A stretch of 64,000 nt of DNA from Nostoc linckia z4 (GTDB lineage Bacteria > Cyanobacteriota > Cyanobacteriia > Cyanobacteriales > Nostocaceae), in NCBI RefSeq assembly GCF_002608075.1, contig NZ_LAHA01000048.1, forward strand, positions 1,346 to 65,345, read 5' to 3'. Positions 61,630 to 64,000 of this stretch are shown piece after piece. Each line of letters begins with the position of its first letter. Position 1 is the first letter of the stretch. Below the pieces are notes generated by a model that was given only the letters and a program-made list of their open reading frames with translations, made no database searches and was not told the origin of the DNA. The translations under genes were made by a program, and so were the position numbers.

Positions 61630-61756
61630 AAAGACGGATTTTAGATTAGTAGTCCAAAATCCAAAAATCTTGAATATTGTCTGAATTTGATCCAGTATTT
61701 CGATGTTCAATTAATCATCCAAAATTTAAAATCTAAAATTCAAAATTCTTTGTATT

Positions 61757-63469
61757 ATGTCAACAAACAAACCCCGTGACGTTCAAGTTTTCCCCATTGC
61801 TACAGATACAAGATTGTTGCGATCGCGCAGTTGGTCGAGGCTGAGATTTGAAATCGAATATGCTCTGGCTAAGGGAACGACTGCTAATTCTTATTTAATT
61901 GAAAGTGATAAAAACGCCCTGATTGACCCTCCTGGGGAAACCTTTACAGAAATTTTTTTAGCAGCGTTACAGGAGCGTTTTGATGTTACAAAACTCGATT
62001 ATGTAATTTTGGGACATATCAATCCTAATCGGGCTGCAACTTTAAAAGCATTGCTGGAAATTGCCCCACAAATTACTTTTGTCTGTTCCAATCCAGGGGC
62101 GATCAATTTACGTGGGGCGTTGGAAAATCCAGATTTGCCAATTCTGGTAATGCGGGGAGAAGAAACTCTGGATTTGGGCAATGGGCATAATTTACAATTT
62201 ATTCCCACCCCCAACCCCCGCTATGCAGACCACCTTTGCACCTACGACCCGCAAACAGAAATTCTCTACTCAGATAAGTTATTTGGGGCCCATGTTTGCG
62301 GCGACCAAGTATTTGATGAAGGCTGGGAAATCTATAACGAAGACCGCCGCTATTATTTTGATTGCTTGATGGCTCCCCATGCTCGTCAAGTGGAAACAGC
62401 CCTGGAGAAACTTGCAGATTTGCCTGTGCGAATGTACGCCACTGGACATGGCGCTTTAGTTCGTTATGGCTTAATCGAACTCACCAAAGCTTATCGAGAA
62501 TGGAGTCAGCAACAAACTTCTGCTGACTTGACAGTAGCGCTGATTTATGCATCAGCCTATGGAAATACAGCGACTTTAGCTCAGGCGATCGCTCGTGGCA
62601 TTACCAAAGCTGGAGTAGCGGTAGAATCAATTAACTGCGAATTCACCGACCCAGAAGATATCCGTGCAGCTGTGGAAAAATCTGCTGGCTTTGTCATTGG
62701 TTCCCCTACCCTTGGCGGTCACGCACCCACACCCGTGCAAACAGCTTTAGGAATTGTCCTAGCCACAGCAACCAATAATAAACTTGCTGGTGTGTTTGGT
62801 TCCTTTGGTTGGAGTGGGGAAGCTGTGGATTTAATTGAAGGTAAATTAAAAGATGCTGGTTATCGGTTTGGTTTTGATACCATCCGCGTCAAATTTAAAC
62901 CAGACGATCCCACCTTGCAGCTGTGCGAACAAGCAGGTACAGACTTTGCCCAGACATTGAAGAAAGCGAAAAAAGTGCGATCGCAAAGTGTTCCTGCCAC
63001 CAGCGTCGAACAAGCAGTTGGGCGAATTGTCGGTTCGCTGTGCGTTCTCACCGCCAAACAAGATGACATTTCCAGCGCTATGTTAGCTTCTTGGGTATCC
63101 CAGGCTAGCTTTAGTCCCCCTGGTTTAACCATCGCTGTAGCCAAAGACCGGGCTGTAGAAAGTTTGACACACTCAGGAAATAAATTTGTCCTAAATATCC
63201 TCAGAGAAGGCAATCATTTGGGGTTGATGAAGCATTTTCTCAAACCCTTTGGCCCCGGACAAGACCGATTTGCCGATGTCGCTAGCCAAGAAGCTGAAAA
63301 CGGTTCTCCCGTCCTGACAGATGCTTTAGCATATCTTGAATGTTCCGTAGAAAACCGTATGGAATCCGGCGACCATTGGCTAGTTTATGCAACCGTCGAT
63401 AATGGCAAATTGTTAGATAATGATGGCATCACAGCCGTGCATCATCGCAAAACAGCAACTCATTATTAA
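61757..63469 (+). CDS. flv1: Flavodiiron protein Flv1 (probably Flv1B)
   Basis: Partner of Flv3 in O2 photoreduction. The 570-aa protein has the same three domains: beta-lactamase-like, flavodoxin (VALIYASAYGNTATLAQAIA, about 256 on) and flavin reductase (VGSLCVLTAKQDDISSAMLA). The canonical H-x-E-x-D-H iron site is replaced by GHINPNRAA, and the other ligand sites are altered (NPRYADHL, SDKLFGAHV). This matches Flv1/Flv2-class proteins with non-canonical metal sites. Such proteins act as hetero-oligomers with Flv3. It follows flv3 by 187 bp on the same strand. The B-type (heterocyst) assignment rests on gene adjacency. Confidence 0.92.
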   Translation: MSTNKPRDVQVFPIATDTRLLRSRSWSRLRFEIEYALAKGTTANSYLIESDKNALIDPPGETFTEIFLAALQERFDVTKLDYVILGHINPNRAATLKALLEIAPQITFVCSNPGAINLRGALENPDLPILVMRGEETLDLGNGHNLQFIPTPNPRYADHLCTYDPQTEILYSDKLFGAHVCGDQVFDEGWEIYNEDRRYYFDCLMAPHARQVETALEKLADLPVRMYATGHGALVRYGLIELTKAYREWSQQQTSADLTVALIYASAYGNTATLAQAIARGITKAGVAVESINCEFTDPEDIRAAVEKSAGFVIGSPTLGGHAPTPVQTALGIVLATATNNKLAGVFGSFGWSGEAVDLIEGKLKDAGYRFGFDTIRVKFKPDDPTLQLCEQAGTDFAQTLKKAKKVRSQSVPATSVEQAVGRIVGSLCVLTAKQDDISSAMLASWVSQASFSPPGLTIAVAKDRAVESLTHSGNKFVLNILREGNHLGLMKHFLKPFGPGQDRFADVASQEAENGSPVLTDALAYLECSVENRMESGDHWLVYATVDNGKLLDNDGITAVHHRKTATHY

Positions 63470-63617
63470 TTATGCACTGGGAATTGGGAAATCCTTCCCC
63501 AGTGTCTATTACAACTACAACCCTCATGTTTGAGTCCAAAGTTCTTGTCTAACTTCTTTTTTCAACAATAATTTTGATTGCTCTCATTGATTTTCTTTGC
63601 AGTCCAATTAAGATTTC

Positions 63618-63998
63618 CTATTCTGCCACCATCTCTAATGTCAATATTCCTCTTGGTTTGTTGACTACAAGCTGCATAATATTCAACCACAACGAACCCA
63701 TCAAGGTATCTGGAATATCGTCCCCCACATGGATAGGAATAATTATTTCGGTTCTATCAATGATGACTTTGCCTTGATAAAGGTTGAACTGTCCTTCTCC
63801 CCGTGCCGTCCTCATAGATATTTGGGCGGCAATCATTACCCAATTTAAAGCTTGTAAATCTTGAGTATTAATGGCTAACCACCCATCTGTAAATCCAGTA
63901 TCAAACAATGCCTCGACAGAAAATACCTCGTCATTGGCGGCAACAAGCTGAATTTCAAACAATAGTTCACCATTATCCCCAAACGCACCTAAACCCAT
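63618..63998 (-). CDS. Retropepsin-like (clan AA) aspartyl protease family protein, at window edge
   Basis: A 126-aa protein with the single catalytic motif ALFDTGFTDGWLAI (D-T-G, about residues 33-35), a hydrophobic beta pattern (FEIQLVAANDEVFSVEALFD) and a C-terminal LMGSLWLNIMQLVVNKPRG that fits the second psi-loop of retroviral-type pepsins. Such short one-domain proteins would act as dimers. Cyanobacterial members are often next to toxin-antitoxin or DNA-maintenance genes, but the neighbours lie beyond the window. The ATG at 63998 is two bases from the edge; an earlier start cannot be excluded. Confidence 0.75.
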   Translation of the reverse strand: MGLGAFGDNGELLFEIQLVAANDEVFSVEALFDTGFTDGWLAINTQDLQALNWVMIAAQISMRTARGEGQFNLYQGKVIIDRTEIIIPIHVGDDIPDTLMGSLWLNIMQLVVNKPRGILTLEMVAE

Positions 63999-64000
63999 AA

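Overview
The window is chromosomal DNA of a filamentous, heterocyst-forming cyanobacterium of the Nostoc/Anabaena type. The evidence is: frequent HIP1 octamers (GCGATCGC); a HetP-family gene with a HetR-operator-like palindrome upstream; cyanophycin genes cphB-cphA; the nir/nrt nitrate cluster with NtcB and CnaT; an adjacent Flv3/Flv1 flavodiiron pair; ndhL; a tRNA-Leu(UAA) gene split by a group I intron; and gene spacers full of short C/T- or G/A-rich repeats (CCCCATCT, TTCCCTTTAACC, TTGACTG and similar) that are common in Nostocales.

Layout. 0.1-6.6 kb (minus strand): nirA-nrtA-nrtB-nrtC, nitrite reductase and the ABC nitrate/nitrite transporter, running off the left edge towards the expected nrtD and narB. 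Its promoter has a textbook NtcA site. 7-14 kb: a Tat-type Rieske protein, a HEAT-repeat protein, ntcB (with its own NtcA promoter), an alpha-amylase, a DUF1003 membrane protein and cnaT. Together this is a nitrate-assimilation and regulation island. 14-21 kb: an LCP-family wall-polymer ligase, an AI-2E-type permease, and a secreted serpin next to a subtilase-like protein. 21-28 kb: rpe, then about 3.5 kb that is nearly gene-free and holds only a hetP-type gene with a long AT-rich upstream region, then a GH116 glucosidase. 28-34.6 kb: a coiled-coil membrane protein, ndhL-DUF3007-trpA, split trnL-UAA, a pentapeptide-RidA fusion, a VapBC-type pair and a NUDIX gene. 34.8-43 kb: malQ, a RodZ-like protein, an RsuA/RluB pseudouridine synthase, a DUF2993 protein, cdsA, cbiT, a Ser/Thr kinase, a wrecked RelE-type toxin and tatA. 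43-54 kb: cphA, cphB, trmD, ispF, an extracytoplasmic solute-binding protein, larB and argH. 54-64 kb: a 71-bp tandem repeat array, a small basic protein, a NUDIX hydrolase, an alpha/beta hydrolase, a PepSY membrane protein, a frame-disrupted coaX, flv3-flv1 (probably the heterocyst B pair) and a retropepsin-like protein.

Functionally the window is dominated by nitrogen. NtcA drives both the nir operon and ntcB by near-identical promoters. NtcB and CnaT are the known co-activators of the nir operon. Cyanophycin stores the nitrogen. HetP and the Flv pair belong to heterocyst commitment and O2 protection.

The most unusual signal is how often spacer-type repeats have entered genes. There is an in-frame insertion in nirA, a frame-breaking one in coaX, repeat-coded tails on trmD and on the frameshifted vapC, and a 112-bp insertion flanked by an 11-bp direct repeat inside a relE remnant. 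Several MITE-like elements with clear terminal inverted repeats are also present. I did not find a CRISPR array, prophage, complete transposase or complete novel defence system.
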